A DNA stretch of 64,000 nucleotides, taken from assembly GCF_900094575.1 (NCBI RefSeq), contig NZ_FMAE01000004.1:248001-312000 (forward strand). The letters are read 5' to 3'. Every line of letters starts with the position of its first letter. The first letter of the stretch is position 1. This document shows positions 50,721-58,914 of the stretch, piece after piece. The notes under the pieces are model-generated. The model was given only the letters and a program-made list of their open reading frames with translations, had not been told where the DNA came from and made no database searches. The position numbers were made by a program, and so were the translations under genes. The stretch comes from Bradyrhizobium yuanmingense. GTDB taxonomy: Bacteria; Pseudomonadota; Alphaproteobacteria; Rhizobiales; Xanthobacteraceae.

Positions 50721-51965
50721 TTAACGCTGCACCACGTCCTGGTTGCTGTGGTTCGACGCCTGCTGCGGCCCCCGTGCACCCATCGCCGCCACCTCCGTCT
50801 TGAGGAGGGCTCCCGGACGCACGCGTTGCAGACCATTGACGACGATGCGGTCGCCGGACTTCAGGCCCGAGGTGACGATGCGAAGCCCATCGACCGCGCC
50901 GCCGAGCGTGACCGGCCGGTAGACGGCGCGGCTGTCGTCGCCGACTGCCATCACGAACTTCTTGTCCTGGTCGGTGCCGATCGCGCGCTCGTCGATCATC
51001 ACCAGCGCCTGTTGCTTCGGCTGGCCCATGCGCACGCGCGCGAACTGGCCGGGGATGAGACGCCCATCGTCGTTGCGGAACACCGCGCGGACACGGATGG
51101 TGCCGCTCTGGCCGTTGACCTGGTTGTCGATCAGCTGGATGTTGCCCTTCGCGGACAAGCCGCCCGAGGTCGTCATCTCGACCGGGATCTGGTCGAGCTT
51201 GCCGCGTTGGCCGGAAGCATCGGCGATCGAGTTCAGCGCGCGCAGCACCACCTCTTCGTCCGCATCGAACGAGGCGTAGATCGGATTGACCGAGACCAGC
51301 GAGGTCAGCACCGGCGAGGCGGTGCCGGCGGCGACGAGATTGCCGACGGTGACCTCGATCTTGCCGACGCGGCCATCCACGGGGGCGCGCACTTCGGTGT
51401 AGTCGAGATTGAGCTTTGCGGTCTGCAGCGTCGCCTCGGCCGCCTTGACGTTGGCGATTGCTTCGCGATTGGCGTTGTCGCGCTGGTCGTAGTCCCGCCG
51501 GGTGACCACGGCGTTGCCGACGAGCTGTGCACCACGCTCGAGCTCGCTTTGGGTGAAGACGACGCGCGCTTTGGCGGCCTCGAGCTGGGCGGCAGCTTTG
51601 TCGACCTCGGCCGCATAGGGGGCGGGATCAATCTTGAACAGCACGTCGCCGGCCTTCACCAGCGCGCCCTCGGTGAAGTTCGCCGACATGATCGCACCCG
51701 CAACGCGGGGGCGGAGCTCGACACGGTTGATCGCCTCGAGCCGGCCGGAGAAATCGTCCCACAGCACGGTCTGCCGCGGCTCGATCATCGCGACGGTGAC
51801 GGAAACGGCTTGTTCAGCTGCGGCCGCCGGTGCGGTCGCTTGCGCCGCATGAAAATAGCGGCCGGTCACGATCGAGCCGGCCGCGGCGAGGGCGCCCACG
51901 ATGGCGACGCCGCCCAGAAGGCGGCGGAAATGGCCGGTGCGGGAGGTATTTTGGGAGGGATGCAT
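50721..51965 (-). CDS. RND efflux periplasmic adaptor (MexA/AcrA type)
   Basis: 414 aa. N-terminal signal or anchor (RLLGGVAIVGALAAAGSIVTG), then barrel-sandwich and coiled-coil: FSGRLEAINRVELRPRVAGAIMSANFTEGALVKAGDVLFKIDP, followed by a helical hairpin with KAAAQLEAAKARVVFTQSELERGAQLV and VRAPVDGRVGKIEVTVGNLV. It ends in the membrane-proximal domain (GLKSGDRIVVNGLQRVRPGALLKTEV). It links the permease to an outer-membrane channel. Transcribed before the permease, divergent from tetR; the operator at 51982-51997 lies just upstream. Confidence 0.93.
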   Translation of the reverse strand: MHPSQNTSRTGHFRRLLGGVAIVGALAAAGSIVTGRYFHAAQATAPAAAAEQAVSVTVAMIEPRQTVLWDDFSGRLEAINRVELRPRVAGAIMSANFTEGALVKAGDVLFKIDPAPYAAEVDKAAAQLEAAKARVVFTQSELERGAQLVGNAVVTRRDYDQRDNANREAIANVKAAEATLQTAKLNLDYTEVRAPVDGRVGKIEVTVGNLVAAGTASPVLTSLVSVNPIYASFDADEEVVLRALNSIADASGQRGKLDQIPVEMTTSGGLSAKGNIQLIDNQVNGQSGTIRVRAVFRNDDGRLIPGQFARVRMGQPKQQALVMIDERAIGTDQDKKFVMAVGDDSRAVYRPVTLGGAVDGLRIVTSGLKSGDRIVVNGLQRVRPGALLKTEVAAMGARGPQQASNHSNQDVVQR

Positions 51966-51981
51966 TTGCGCGCTCCAGATA

Positions 51982-51997
51982 TGTAGTGTTCACTACA
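51982..51997. promoter_or_regulatory. Palindromic operator of the RND operon / tetR
   Basis: TGTAGTGTTCACTACA: perfect 7-bp arms around TT, 17 bp upstream of the adaptor start. AT-rich flanks with several -10-like stretches continue to 52110. Best candidate site for the divergent TetR. Confidence 0.75.
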
Positions 51998-52164
51998 GAT
52001 GTGGAGCTGGATACCGCAGTGCAAGATACTTATGTACCAATCACTAAGAAAATTGTACGCCGATACCGCGACGATTGGAAGACACAAGAAAAAGAAAGCT
52101 AGAACAAATAGATAGGATCCGGCGTTAGGCTGAGACAGCACGCCGAATCCGAGGAGACAGGCAC

Positions 52165-52767
52165 ATGGGCATGGGACGCCCCCGCGAATTCGACGCCGAA
52201 ACGGCGTTGGACCAGGCGATGGAAGTGTTTTGGCGCCATGGCTATGAGGGCGCGACCATTGCCCAGCTCACGGAGGCCATGGGCATCAATCCGCCCAGTC
52301 TCTACGCCTGCTTCGGCAACAAGGAAGGCCTGCTGAAGGCTGCGCTCGACCGCTACACCACGCTGCGCAACATCTGGATGGACGAGGTGGTCGCAGCGCC
52401 CACCGCCCGAGCCGTCGCCGAGCGAATGCTGATGGGCATCGCCGACAAGCAGACCGATCCCGCCAATCCGCCCGGCTGCCTGCTCGTGCAGGGCGGCATC
52501 GCCTGCGGCACCGGCTCAGAAAACGTCCCCTTCGAGCTCGCCGCCCGCCGCGCCCAGAACGAGGACCAGCTCCGCGACCGTTTCGTCCGGGCCAAGGCGG
52601 AGGGCGATCTCAAGGAGAGCGTCGATCCGGCCGCGCTCGCGCGCTATGTCTCGGCGGTGGCGGTCGGCATGGGCGTGATGGCGTCTTCAGGCGCCAATCG
52701 TGAAGCGCTGCGGCAGGTCGCTGATGTCGCCGTGCAGGCCGTGGAAGCGCAGTCGGCCAGGGGGTAG
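52165..52767 (+). CDS. TetR/AcrR family repressor
   Basis: 200 aa with GAGGAGACAGGCAC upstream of the ATG. HTH: GRPREFDAETALDQAMEVFWRHGYEGATIAQLTEAMGINPPSLYACFGNKEGLLKAAL. The ligand domain follows (GIADKQTDPANPPGCLLVQGGIACGTGSENV, typical of the TetR_C_16 or AcrR-like group near efflux genes). It is divergent from the RND adaptor and likely binds TGTAGTG-TT-CACTACA between them. Confidence 0.92.
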   Translation: MGMGRPREFDAETALDQAMEVFWRHGYEGATIAQLTEAMGINPPSLYACFGNKEGLLKAALDRYTTLRNIWMDEVVAAPTARAVAERMLMGIADKQTDPANPPGCLLVQGGIACGTGSENVPFELAARRAQNEDQLRDRFVRAKAEGDLKESVDPAALARYVSAVAVGMGVMASSGANREALRQVADVAVQAVEAQSARG

Positions 52768-52831
52768 AGACGAGTGGCCTGCGCTGAACGACGATCTGCC
52801 CGCTCGGGAGCGCGATAGATCGCAAGGCCGC

Positions 52832-53416
52832 TTAGCTCAGGTCGTGAAGGTCCTTTCCAAGCGGCGGTGTCAGACGAAAGTTCGAGAACACGACTTCCAG
52901 TCCCGCCCGCTCGGGCGTGCAGGCCATCGGGCCCACAAGATAGGAGCTTGCTGCCGGAAACGGCGCTAGCCGCATGAGAGGCCAGGTCTTGCCATCGGCC
53001 GAGACTTGTAGACGAAGGACGCCGTCGGCAACGGTTGCGCGGACCCAGAAGTCTCCGGCATCATGCTCATAGGGTGCCGTTGCCCAGTCCGATCGCCCGT
53101 CGGTTAGCACGCTTGCAAGCATGGCGCGGCCGTCCGACAGTTCGATGCCGGCCTTGACCCAATGTCGCGCGTCGATGCGCACCATGATGCCCGCCTGATC
53201 GTAGAGCGCCTGGAAGTCGCCCTGTACACGTAAGCTGGCGGTGAATGCCTCGCCGGTTGGAAAGCCCAGGAAATGCCCGCTGTCACGATAAAAGCCGTAG
53301 TGGGTTTCTCGCCAGAAATCGGTGCCTTTTTCCGTCACGACCTGGAGGCGATCGTCCTCTGCCGTCCATCGTTTCGGTTCGTTCAACCACACGCCGTCAC
53401 TTCTGAGGAGAGTCAT
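52832..53416 (-). CDS. DUF1349 (concanavalin-like) protein
   Basis: 194 aa from the ATG at 53416 (GAGGTTGGAA upstream); in-frame codons further back do not look coding. It begins MTLLRSDGVWLNEPKRWTAEDDRLQVVTEKGTDFWRETHYGFYRD and continues HFLGFPTGEAFTASLRVQGDFQALYDQAGIMVRIDARHWVKAGIEL and WVRATVADGVLRLQVSADGKTWPLMRLAPF. This is the DUF1349 jelly-roll pattern, related to regulators of sugar or cell-wall binding but without a proven function. No signal peptide. Alone on the strand. Confidence 0.85.
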   Translation of the reverse strand: MTLLRSDGVWLNEPKRWTAEDDRLQVVTEKGTDFWRETHYGFYRDSGHFLGFPTGEAFTASLRVQGDFQALYDQAGIMVRIDARHWVKAGIELSDGRAMLASVLTDGRSDWATAPYEHDAGDFWVRATVADGVLRLQVSADGKTWPLMRLAPFPAASSYLVGPMACTPERAGLEVVFSNFRLTPPLGKDLHDLS

Positions 53417-53925
53417 TTCCAACCTCGATTGCCGATGCCTGCCGTGGCTCGATCCATCTGCCGGACAAGCATGGCCTCGTGCAAACTGCGATCGGGCGCG
53501 TGCACAGAGTTCAGCCTCGCGCCATCGACAGTGGTGCCGATGTCGAGGCCGGCTCACGTTTGATAGCAGCCATGGCTTCCGACCGGTTAACGGCGTCGGC
53601 GCGAGTTGCGGATTCACGATCGGCGATCATGCAACTTTGCGCCTGTTCTGCCCGACGTGTCAAACGGCCCTCGCCGGCAGGACCCGCACCATGCGGCGCG
53701 AAATTCTTCAATGATTCGTACTGTGCATGGGGTTGTTTTCGCATTTTTGTTTGAGCGTGCCCGGAGCCTGATCATCCAGCGCCGCGAACCGTATCGATAC
53801 GGGAACTCCTAAGAGTTTTTACATACAGTTCTGGCACGTTCCGTGCGTGAATATCCGCAACCTGCATCGTGTCTCATTGCGCGCACGAAAAGATGGGGCC
53901 TGCGGGCATCGAGGGGGCGTAAGCC
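53417..53925. other. 509-bp intergenic region
   Basis: No convincing coding frame. The left part drives the DUF1349 gene. A middle stretch around 53640-53760 (GAAATTCTTCAATGATTCGT, then GTGCATGGGGTTGTTTTCGC) resembles a dispersed Bradyrhizobium intergenic sequence. The right end has the sigma-54-like promoter at 53832 and the MFS ribosome site. Confidence 0.5.
53832..53847 (+). promoter_or_regulatory. Candidate sigma-54 promoter ahead of MFS-guaD
   Basis: TGGCACGTTCCGTGCG matches TGGCACG-N4-TTGCA in the GG(-24)/GC(-12) pair and spacing, with one mismatch in the TTGCA half. 79 bp before the MFS start. Nitrogen control would fit a purine-scavenging guanine deaminase operon. A clear NtrC site was not seen. 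Confidence 0.5.
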
Positions 53926-55143
53926 ATGACTGCACTTGCTTCGGACGCCGGTCGCGCCAGGAGTGGGATCGTGCCGATCCTGTTGTGCGTCGTGCCGTTC
54001 AGCCAGATTCCGCTCGATGCCTATACGCCGGGCCTGCCACAGATGGTGGTGGATCTCACAGCTGACGCGGCCTCGATGCAGAACACCGTCACCGCTTACA
54101 TGCTCGGCATGTCTCTGGCGCTGGTGCCGGTCGGTATCGCCTCGGACACTCTCGGCCGCCGCAACGTGCTGCTCGCAGGCCTGTCGGTCCTGATCGCGAT
54201 GAGCATCGCCTGTGCGATGGCCACCAGCGCCTCGCTGCTGCTCGGCTTGCGCTTCCTGCAAGGCATCGGCGGCTGCACTTGTCTCGTCGTCGCCTATGCG
54301 GTCGCAGCCGATTGTTTCCGCGGCCGCGAGCTCACCGCGATCTCCGGCTTGTTGGGTGCCGCCTGGGGCCTTGCGCCGGTGCTGGCGCCGGCAGCCGGTG
54401 GCTTCATCGTCGAGCTGACCTCGTGGCGCGGCGTCTTCGTCGTCATTGCCGTCGCCGCGGCGATCGTCGCCGCGATCGTCGCATTTCTTCTGCCCGAAAC
54501 ATTGCCGGCAGAGCGGCGCGCGCCGTTCGATCCGCGCCGCACTGCCGGTATTTTGCGCGATGCGCTGGTCCGCCCGGGCTTCCTCGCCTTCGTGCTGGTG
54601 TTTGCCGCGGCGGCCAGCGCGCAGCTGGCGTTCGGCGTCGTCGCGCCGTTCTTCTACCAGACCGGTCTCGGCTATTCGGCGGCCATCTACGGCCTCGTCG
54701 CACTCGGGCTTGGCGGGGTCAATCTCGCCGGCGAGCTCGGCTGCGCGCATTTCGCACGCGTCATGCCGGCGCGCTTGCTGGGCTTCGGCGCCTTCGCGCT
54801 GTTCCTCGCCGGCTCTGCGGTCCTGAGCGTAACGGGCATGACCCTAGGTCTGGATTTTACGTCGATCACGATCGGCGGCGCGCTGGTGCTCGGCGGCTGC
54901 GGCGTGCTGTGCCCGATGATGTACGGCATGGCGCTTGGCCTGTTCGAACGCGACCATGGCCTGGTTGGCGGCCTCATCAGCGCGCTCTGCTATCTCGCCG
55001 TGAGCGGTGCCATGGCGATCACGGCGGTGTTGCCCGAAGCGACACAGGCGCCGATCGGATGGCTTTATCTCGGGCTCTGCGCCATTGCGGGGACGCTGCT
55101 CGCGATCTCGCTGCCGTCGGCGCGCCAAGCGACACACAGTTAA
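53926..55143 (+). CDS. MFS transporter (Bcr/CflA-like)
   Basis: 405 aa. Twelve hydrophobic helices; the signature loop between helices 2 and 3 is IASDTLGRRNVLLAG and helix 4-5 motif ALGLRFLQGIGGCTCLVVAYAVAADCF, both typical of drug:proton antiporters of the Bcr/CflA group. QIPLDAYTPGLPQMV opens helix 1. Here the gene precedes guanine deaminase by 15 nt, so import or export of purines or a related nitrogenous compound is possible. Candidate sigma-54 promoter upstream. Confidence 0.88.
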   Translation: MTALASDAGRARSGIVPILLCVVPFSQIPLDAYTPGLPQMVVDLTADAASMQNTVTAYMLGMSLALVPVGIASDTLGRRNVLLAGLSVLIAMSIACAMATSASLLLGLRFLQGIGGCTCLVVAYAVAADCFRGRELTAISGLLGAAWGLAPVLAPAAGGFIVELTSWRGVFVVIAVAAAIVAAIVAFLLPETLPAERRAPFDPRRTAGILRDALVRPGFLAFVLVFAAAASAQLAFGVVAPFFYQTGLGYSAAIYGLVALGLGGVNLAGELGCAHFARVMPARLLGFGAFALFLAGSAVLSVTGMTLGLDFTSITIGGALVLGGCGVLCPMMYGMALGLFERDHGLVGGLISALCYLAVSGAMAITAVLPEATQAPIGWLYLGLCAIAGTLLAISLPSARQATHS

Positions 55144-55158
55144 ATAAGGAACCAAATC

Positions 55159-56556
55159 ATGACCACGGTCGGAATTCGCGGCACGTTCTTCGATTTCGTC
55201 GACGATCCCTGGAAGCACGTCGGCAACGAGCCGGCCGCCGCGCGCTTTCACCAGGATGGTCTCATGGTCGTCACTGACGGCGTGATCAAGGCGTTCGGTC
55301 CTTATGACAAGATTGCCGCCGCCCATCCGGGCGTCGAGGTCACCCACATCAAGGACCGCATCATCGTTCCCGGCTTCATCGACGGCCACATCCATCTGCC
55401 GCAGACGCGCGTGTTAGGGGCCTATGGTGAGCAGCTCCTGCCGTGGCTGCAGAAATGGGTCTACCCGGAAGAGCTCAAATACCGGGATCGCGACTACGCG
55501 CGCGAGGGCGTGAAGCGTTTCCTCGATGCGCTGCTCGCCTCAGGCACCACCACCTGCCAAGCCTTCACGAGCTCCTCGCCTGTTTCGACCGAGGAGTTGT
55601 TCGAGGAAGCGAGCAGGCGCAACATGCGCGTCATCGCGGGCCTCACCGGGATCGATCGCAACGCGCCGGCCGATTTCATCGATACGCCGGAAAATTTCTA
55701 TCGCGACAGCAAGCGGCTGATCGCGCAGTACCACAACAAGGGCCGCAATCTCTACGCCATCACGCCGCGCTTCGCCTTTGGTGCCTCGCCGGAATTGCTG
55801 AGAGCGTGTCAGCGTCTCAAGCACGAGCATCCGGACTGCTGGGTCAACACCCATATCTCCGAGAATCCGGCCGAATGCAGCGGCGTGCTGGTCGAGCATC
55901 CGGACTGCCAGGATTATCTCGGTGTCTACGAGAAGTTCGACCTGGTCGGTCCGAAATTCTCCGGCGGCCACGGCGTCTATCTCTCCAACAACGAGTTCCG
56001 CCGCATGTCGAAGAAGGGCGCGGCGGTGGTGTTCTGCCCGTGCTCGAATCTGTTCCTCGGCAGTGGCCTGTTCCGCCTCGGCCGCGCCACCGATCCCGAG
56101 CATCGCGTCAAGATGTCGTTCGGCACCGATGTCGGCGGCGGCAACCGCTTCTCGATGATCTCCGTGCTCGACGACGCCTACAAGGTCGGCATGTGCAACA
56201 ACACGCTGCTCGACGGCAGCATCGATCCCGCGCGCAAGGACCTCGCGGAAGCCGAGCGCAACAAGCTCTCGCCCTATCGCGGTTTCTGGTCGATCACGCT
56301 CGGCGGCGCCGAAGGCCTCTACATCGACGACAAGCTCGGCAACTTCGAGCCGGGCAAGGAGGCCGATTTCGTCGCGCTCGATCCGAACGGCGGGCAGGTC
56401 GCGCAAGCGTGGCATCAATCGCTGATCGCCGACGGCGCCGGCCCGCGCACGATGGACGAGGCCGCGAGCATGCTGTTCGCCATCATGATGGTCGGCGACG
56501 ATCGCTGCGTCGACGAGACCTGGGTGATGGGCAAGCGGCTCTACAAGAAAGGCTGA
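55159..56556 (+). CDS. guaD: Guanine deaminase
   Basis: 465 aa with AATAAGGAACCAAATC before the ATG. Metal motifs: IVPGFIDGHIHLPQTRVLGAYG (HxH with the LPQT typical of GuaD), THISENPAEC, GPKFSGGHGVYLSNNEFRRMSKKGAAVVFCPCSNLFLGSGLFRL, and SFGTDVGGGNRFSM with the late Asp. It hydrolyses guanine to xanthine and ammonia in the cytoplasm. It lies between a transporter and a membrane protein gene, probably in one nitrogen-acquisition operon. Confidence 0.93.
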   Translation: MTTVGIRGTFFDFVDDPWKHVGNEPAAARFHQDGLMVVTDGVIKAFGPYDKIAAAHPGVEVTHIKDRIIVPGFIDGHIHLPQTRVLGAYGEQLLPWLQKWVYPEELKYRDRDYAREGVKRFLDALLASGTTTCQAFTSSSPVSTEELFEEASRRNMRVIAGLTGIDRNAPADFIDTPENFYRDSKRLIAQYHNKGRNLYAITPRFAFGASPELLRACQRLKHEHPDCWVNTHISENPAECSGVLVEHPDCQDYLGVYEKFDLVGPKFSGGHGVYLSNNEFRRMSKKGAAVVFCPCSNLFLGSGLFRLGRATDPEHRVKMSFGTDVGGGNRFSMISVLDDAYKVGMCNNTLLDGSIDPARKDLAEAERNKLSPYRGFWSITLGGAEGLYIDDKLGNFEPGKEADFVALDPNGGQVAQAWHQSLIADGAGPRTMDEAASMLFAIMMVGDDRCVDETWVMGKRLYKKG

Positions 56557-56571
56557 GGCGGACCGCTGCCA

Positions 56572-57555
56572 ATGAGCGCATCTCCTGAAACAACCGGCCA
56601 GCCGGTCGCTCTTGTCATTCAGCGCCGCATCGCCGACGACGGCTTTGCTGCGTTCGCCCGGTGGAACGGTGAGGTCGGCGAGGTGCTCAAGGCCTGGCCA
56701 GGCTTCCTCAGCCTTGAAGTGGTGCCGCCGCAACCGCCGGCGCATGTGGACTGGGTGACGATCCTGCGTTTCGCGAGCCCGGCTGCGGCACGTGCCTGGC
56801 TGCAGAGCGAGGTGCGGGCGAAGTTGATCGCGGAGGTGCAGCGCTTCTTCGTCGGTTCGGAGGACGTCCATATCCTGCCCGACACCGGCGTCCCGCGCGA
56901 CAGCGCGGTCTCGGCCGTCATCTCATTCAAAGTCCCTGATGGACTCGAGGACGCCTTCCTGAAATGGCAGCAGCGCATCCAGGCAGCGGAGGCCGAGTTC
57001 AAGGGATTTCTGCGGCACAAGGTCGAGCGGCCGATTCCGGGCCTGCATGACGAATGGATCATCATCCTGTCTTTCGACAGCGATGCCAATCTCAATGCCT
57101 GGCTCGACTCGCCGTTGCGGCAGACGCTGCTGAAGGAGGGCGCGCGCTTCAACGCCGGCATGAACGTGAAACGGGCGAGCTACGGCTTCAATTTCTGGTT
57201 CCCGGCCGGCAAGACGCAGGCTCCCGAGCAAGGGCCCGGTTTCATCTGGAAGAGCAACCTGATCGTTCTCCTGGTGCTTTATCCCGTGGTCTACCTCTGG
57301 GGTACTTTCATCAGCGCGCCCCTGATCGACAGAAACGGCGTGCCGGTCTGGCTGTCGCTGTTCATCGGCAATCTCGTCAGCACGCAGCTGCTCGGCTGGT
57401 GGCTGGTGCCCGCCGCCTTCAAGGCGCTCGACTGGTGGGTGACGCCGAAGGCGACGATCAGTCGCCAGATCGCGGGGTACGTGCTGCTCGCCGTGCTCTA
57501 TGCCGGGTCGATGGGCCTGTACGCGCTGCTGCTCGCGTGGCATTGGGGACGGTGA
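56572..57555 (+). CDS. Membrane protein with two antibiotic-biosynthesis-monooxygenase-like domains
   Basis: 327 aa. Residues ~10-100 (ALVIQRRIADDGFAAFARWNGEVGEVLKAWPGFLSLEVVPP, VTILRFASPAAARAWLQSE) and ~105-195 (SAVISFKVPDGLEDAFLKWQQRIQAAEAEFKGFLRHKVERP, IILSFDSDANLNAWLDS) are two ABM ferredoxin-like folds. Then come three membrane helices (~228-250, 262-285, 297-320). Single ABM domains are small heme or quinone oxygenases; here the tandem pair fused to a membrane anchor is unusual but seen in other rhizobial genomes. 15 nt after guaD. Confidence 0.75.
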   Translation: MSASPETTGQPVALVIQRRIADDGFAAFARWNGEVGEVLKAWPGFLSLEVVPPQPPAHVDWVTILRFASPAAARAWLQSEVRAKLIAEVQRFFVGSEDVHILPDTGVPRDSAVSAVISFKVPDGLEDAFLKWQQRIQAAEAEFKGFLRHKVERPIPGLHDEWIIILSFDSDANLNAWLDSPLRQTLLKEGARFNAGMNVKRASYGFNFWFPAGKTQAPEQGPGFIWKSNLIVLLVLYPVVYLWGTFISAPLIDRNGVPVWLSLFIGNLVSTQLLGWWLVPAAFKALDWWVTPKATISRQIAGYVLLAVLYAGSMGLYALLLAWHWGR

Positions 57556-57607
57556 GACCGTCAACCGTATCGACGCGGAGAAGGACGGTCGCTGGACATC
57601 GACGACC

Positions 57608-58510
57608 ATGTTCGCCCTGACGTTTCTCGGGACATCGGCGAGCGTTCCCTCGGCGGAGCGCAACCATCCGGCACTCCTTGTGGAAGCCGCAGGCAAGCGC
57701 GTCCTGGTCGATTGCGGCGAGGGCACGCAGCGCCAGCTGCTGCGCAGCGGCGCCGGCTTCCGGCGGCTCGACCGCATCCTGCTCACCCACGCCCATCTCG
57801 ACCACGTGCTCGGCATCCCCGGATTGTTCTCGACCCTCGGCTTGCGGCAGACGTCCGAGATAATGACCGTTCACGGCGGCGCGGGCACGCTCGACCTCGT
57901 CACCCGCATGCTCGCCGGCCTGTGGGGCGCGGGGAGGGCGCCGATCGCCGTCCAGTTCGAAGCGCTGACCGAGGGACGAGCTATCGATACCGGTGAATTC
58001 GCCGTTGACTGTTTTCCGGTCCGCCACCGCGACACCGACAGCTTCGGCTTCATCTTCCAAAGCCCCGCGCGCCGTCATCTGCGGCCTGATCGCCTCATCG
58101 CGCTGGGTGTCCCCGACGGTCCGTTGCGCGGCGAGTTGGCCGCCGGCCGACCGATCGTGCTTGCCGACCGAACTATCGATCCGGAAGACGTCCTCGGTCC
58201 GCCGAGCGGCGGCAGCAAGCTCGTCGTGATCGGCGACACCGAGACCACCGATGGATTGTCGCAATACGTGGCCGGCGCCGACATGCTGGTGATCGAGGCG
58301 ACGTTCCTCGATCGCGACGCGCCGACCGCGCGGAATTACGGCCATCTCACCGCGGCAGAAGCGGCCTCCTTTGCCGCCGCGAACGAGGTCGGAGAGCTCG
58401 TGCTGACGCATATGTCGGGACGCTACGAAGACGCAGAGATTCTCGCCGAGGCGGCAAAAATCTTCCCGAACACCCGGATCGCCGCAGACTTCGACCACAT
58501 CGTCGTCTGA
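57608..58510 (+). CDS. Metallo-beta-lactamase fold hydrolase (RNase Z-like)
   Basis: 300 aa from ATG 57608 (MFALTFLGTSASVPSAERNHPALLVE); upstream in-frame codons overlap the preceding gene without support. Motifs: LVDCGEGTQRQLLRSG, ILLTHAHLDHVLGIPGL (HxHxDH), FPVRHRDTDSFGFIF, LVVIGDTETT and the C-terminal HMSGRYED. LGTSASVPS, THAHLDH and the later His are the RNase Z/ElaC signature, so tRNA 3'-end maturation is plausible. A stand-alone phosphodiesterase is an alternative. The tRNA gene downstream is probably coincidental. Confidence 0.8.
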   Translation: MFALTFLGTSASVPSAERNHPALLVEAAGKRVLVDCGEGTQRQLLRSGAGFRRLDRILLTHAHLDHVLGIPGLFSTLGLRQTSEIMTVHGGAGTLDLVTRMLAGLWGAGRAPIAVQFEALTEGRAIDTGEFAVDCFPVRHRDTDSFGFIFQSPARRHLRPDRLIALGVPDGPLRGELAAGRPIVLADRTIDPEDVLGPPSGGSKLVVIGDTETTDGLSQYVAGADMLVIEATFLDRDAPTARNYGHLTAAEAASFAAANEVGELVLTHMSGRYEDAEILAEAAKIFPNTRIAADFDHIVV

Positions 58511-58623
58511 TCAAACGCGCCCTGACCCGATCCGTCCACCGCAGCGCTTGCCAGCCCAGATGTGAGCGGGTAGAAGGCTGCCACGCCTGAGCCGCGATTA
58601 GCGCGATGCGCTTCCCGGCCACA

Positions 58624-58660
58624 GTCGAACAAATCAAGCAGGCCTTTGAATTTGTTCGAC
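58624..58660. repeat. Perfect 11-bp inverted repeat just upstream of tRNA-Gln
   Basis: GTCGAACAAAT (58624-58634) and ATTTGTTCGAC (58650-58660) with a 15-nt loop. 8 nt before the tRNA 5' end. It may be a regulatory palindrome or a transcript hairpin; not part of the mature tRNA. Confidence 0.7.
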
Positions 58661-58668
58661 TATTCCGT

Positions 58669-58742
58669 TGGGGAATGGTGTAACGGTAGCACAACAGACT
58701 CTGACTCTGTTTGTCTTGGTTCGAATCCAGGTTCCCCAGCCA
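58669..58742 (+). tRNA. tRNA-Gln (anticodon CTG)
   Basis: 74 nt including the encoded CCA. Acceptor TGGGGAA pairs with TTCCCCA before discriminator G and CCA. The anticodon stem ACAGA (58694-58698) pairs with TCTGT (58706-58710), loop CTCTGAC with anticodon CTG at 58701-58703. The T arm carries GGTTCGAATCC. It reads CAG codons. Confidence 0.95.
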
Positions 58743-58881
58743 GTTCCGGGCGCTTTCCCAAAGGTATGGTTCCGGTCCCTGGGCAGGATGGCAGGCAGGT
58801 TGATGGGCTGCCTCGCTGCTCGCGACGGTTTGCCTCACCTAGTATTTGCGTTTCCAAGTCGGATCGCCGCGCGCTGTATCG

Positions 58882-58905
58882 TCCTTGGGCTGGACAACCC
58901 AAGGA
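58882..58905 (+). promoter_or_regulatory. Hairpin covering the DUF1428 ribosome site
   Basis: TCCTTGGG (58882-58889) pairs perfectly with CCCAAGGA (58898-58905), 8-nt loop. The AAGGAG ribosome site (58901-58906) lies in the 3' arm, so translation would need the hairpin to open. Confidence 0.55.
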
Positions 58906-58914
58906 GATCCGCAA

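Noticed and set aside
58743..58914. Genomic island or prophage boundary at the tRNA-Gln gene
   Set aside because: No integrase, no duplicated tRNA 3' end and no change in gene type or base composition on either side.
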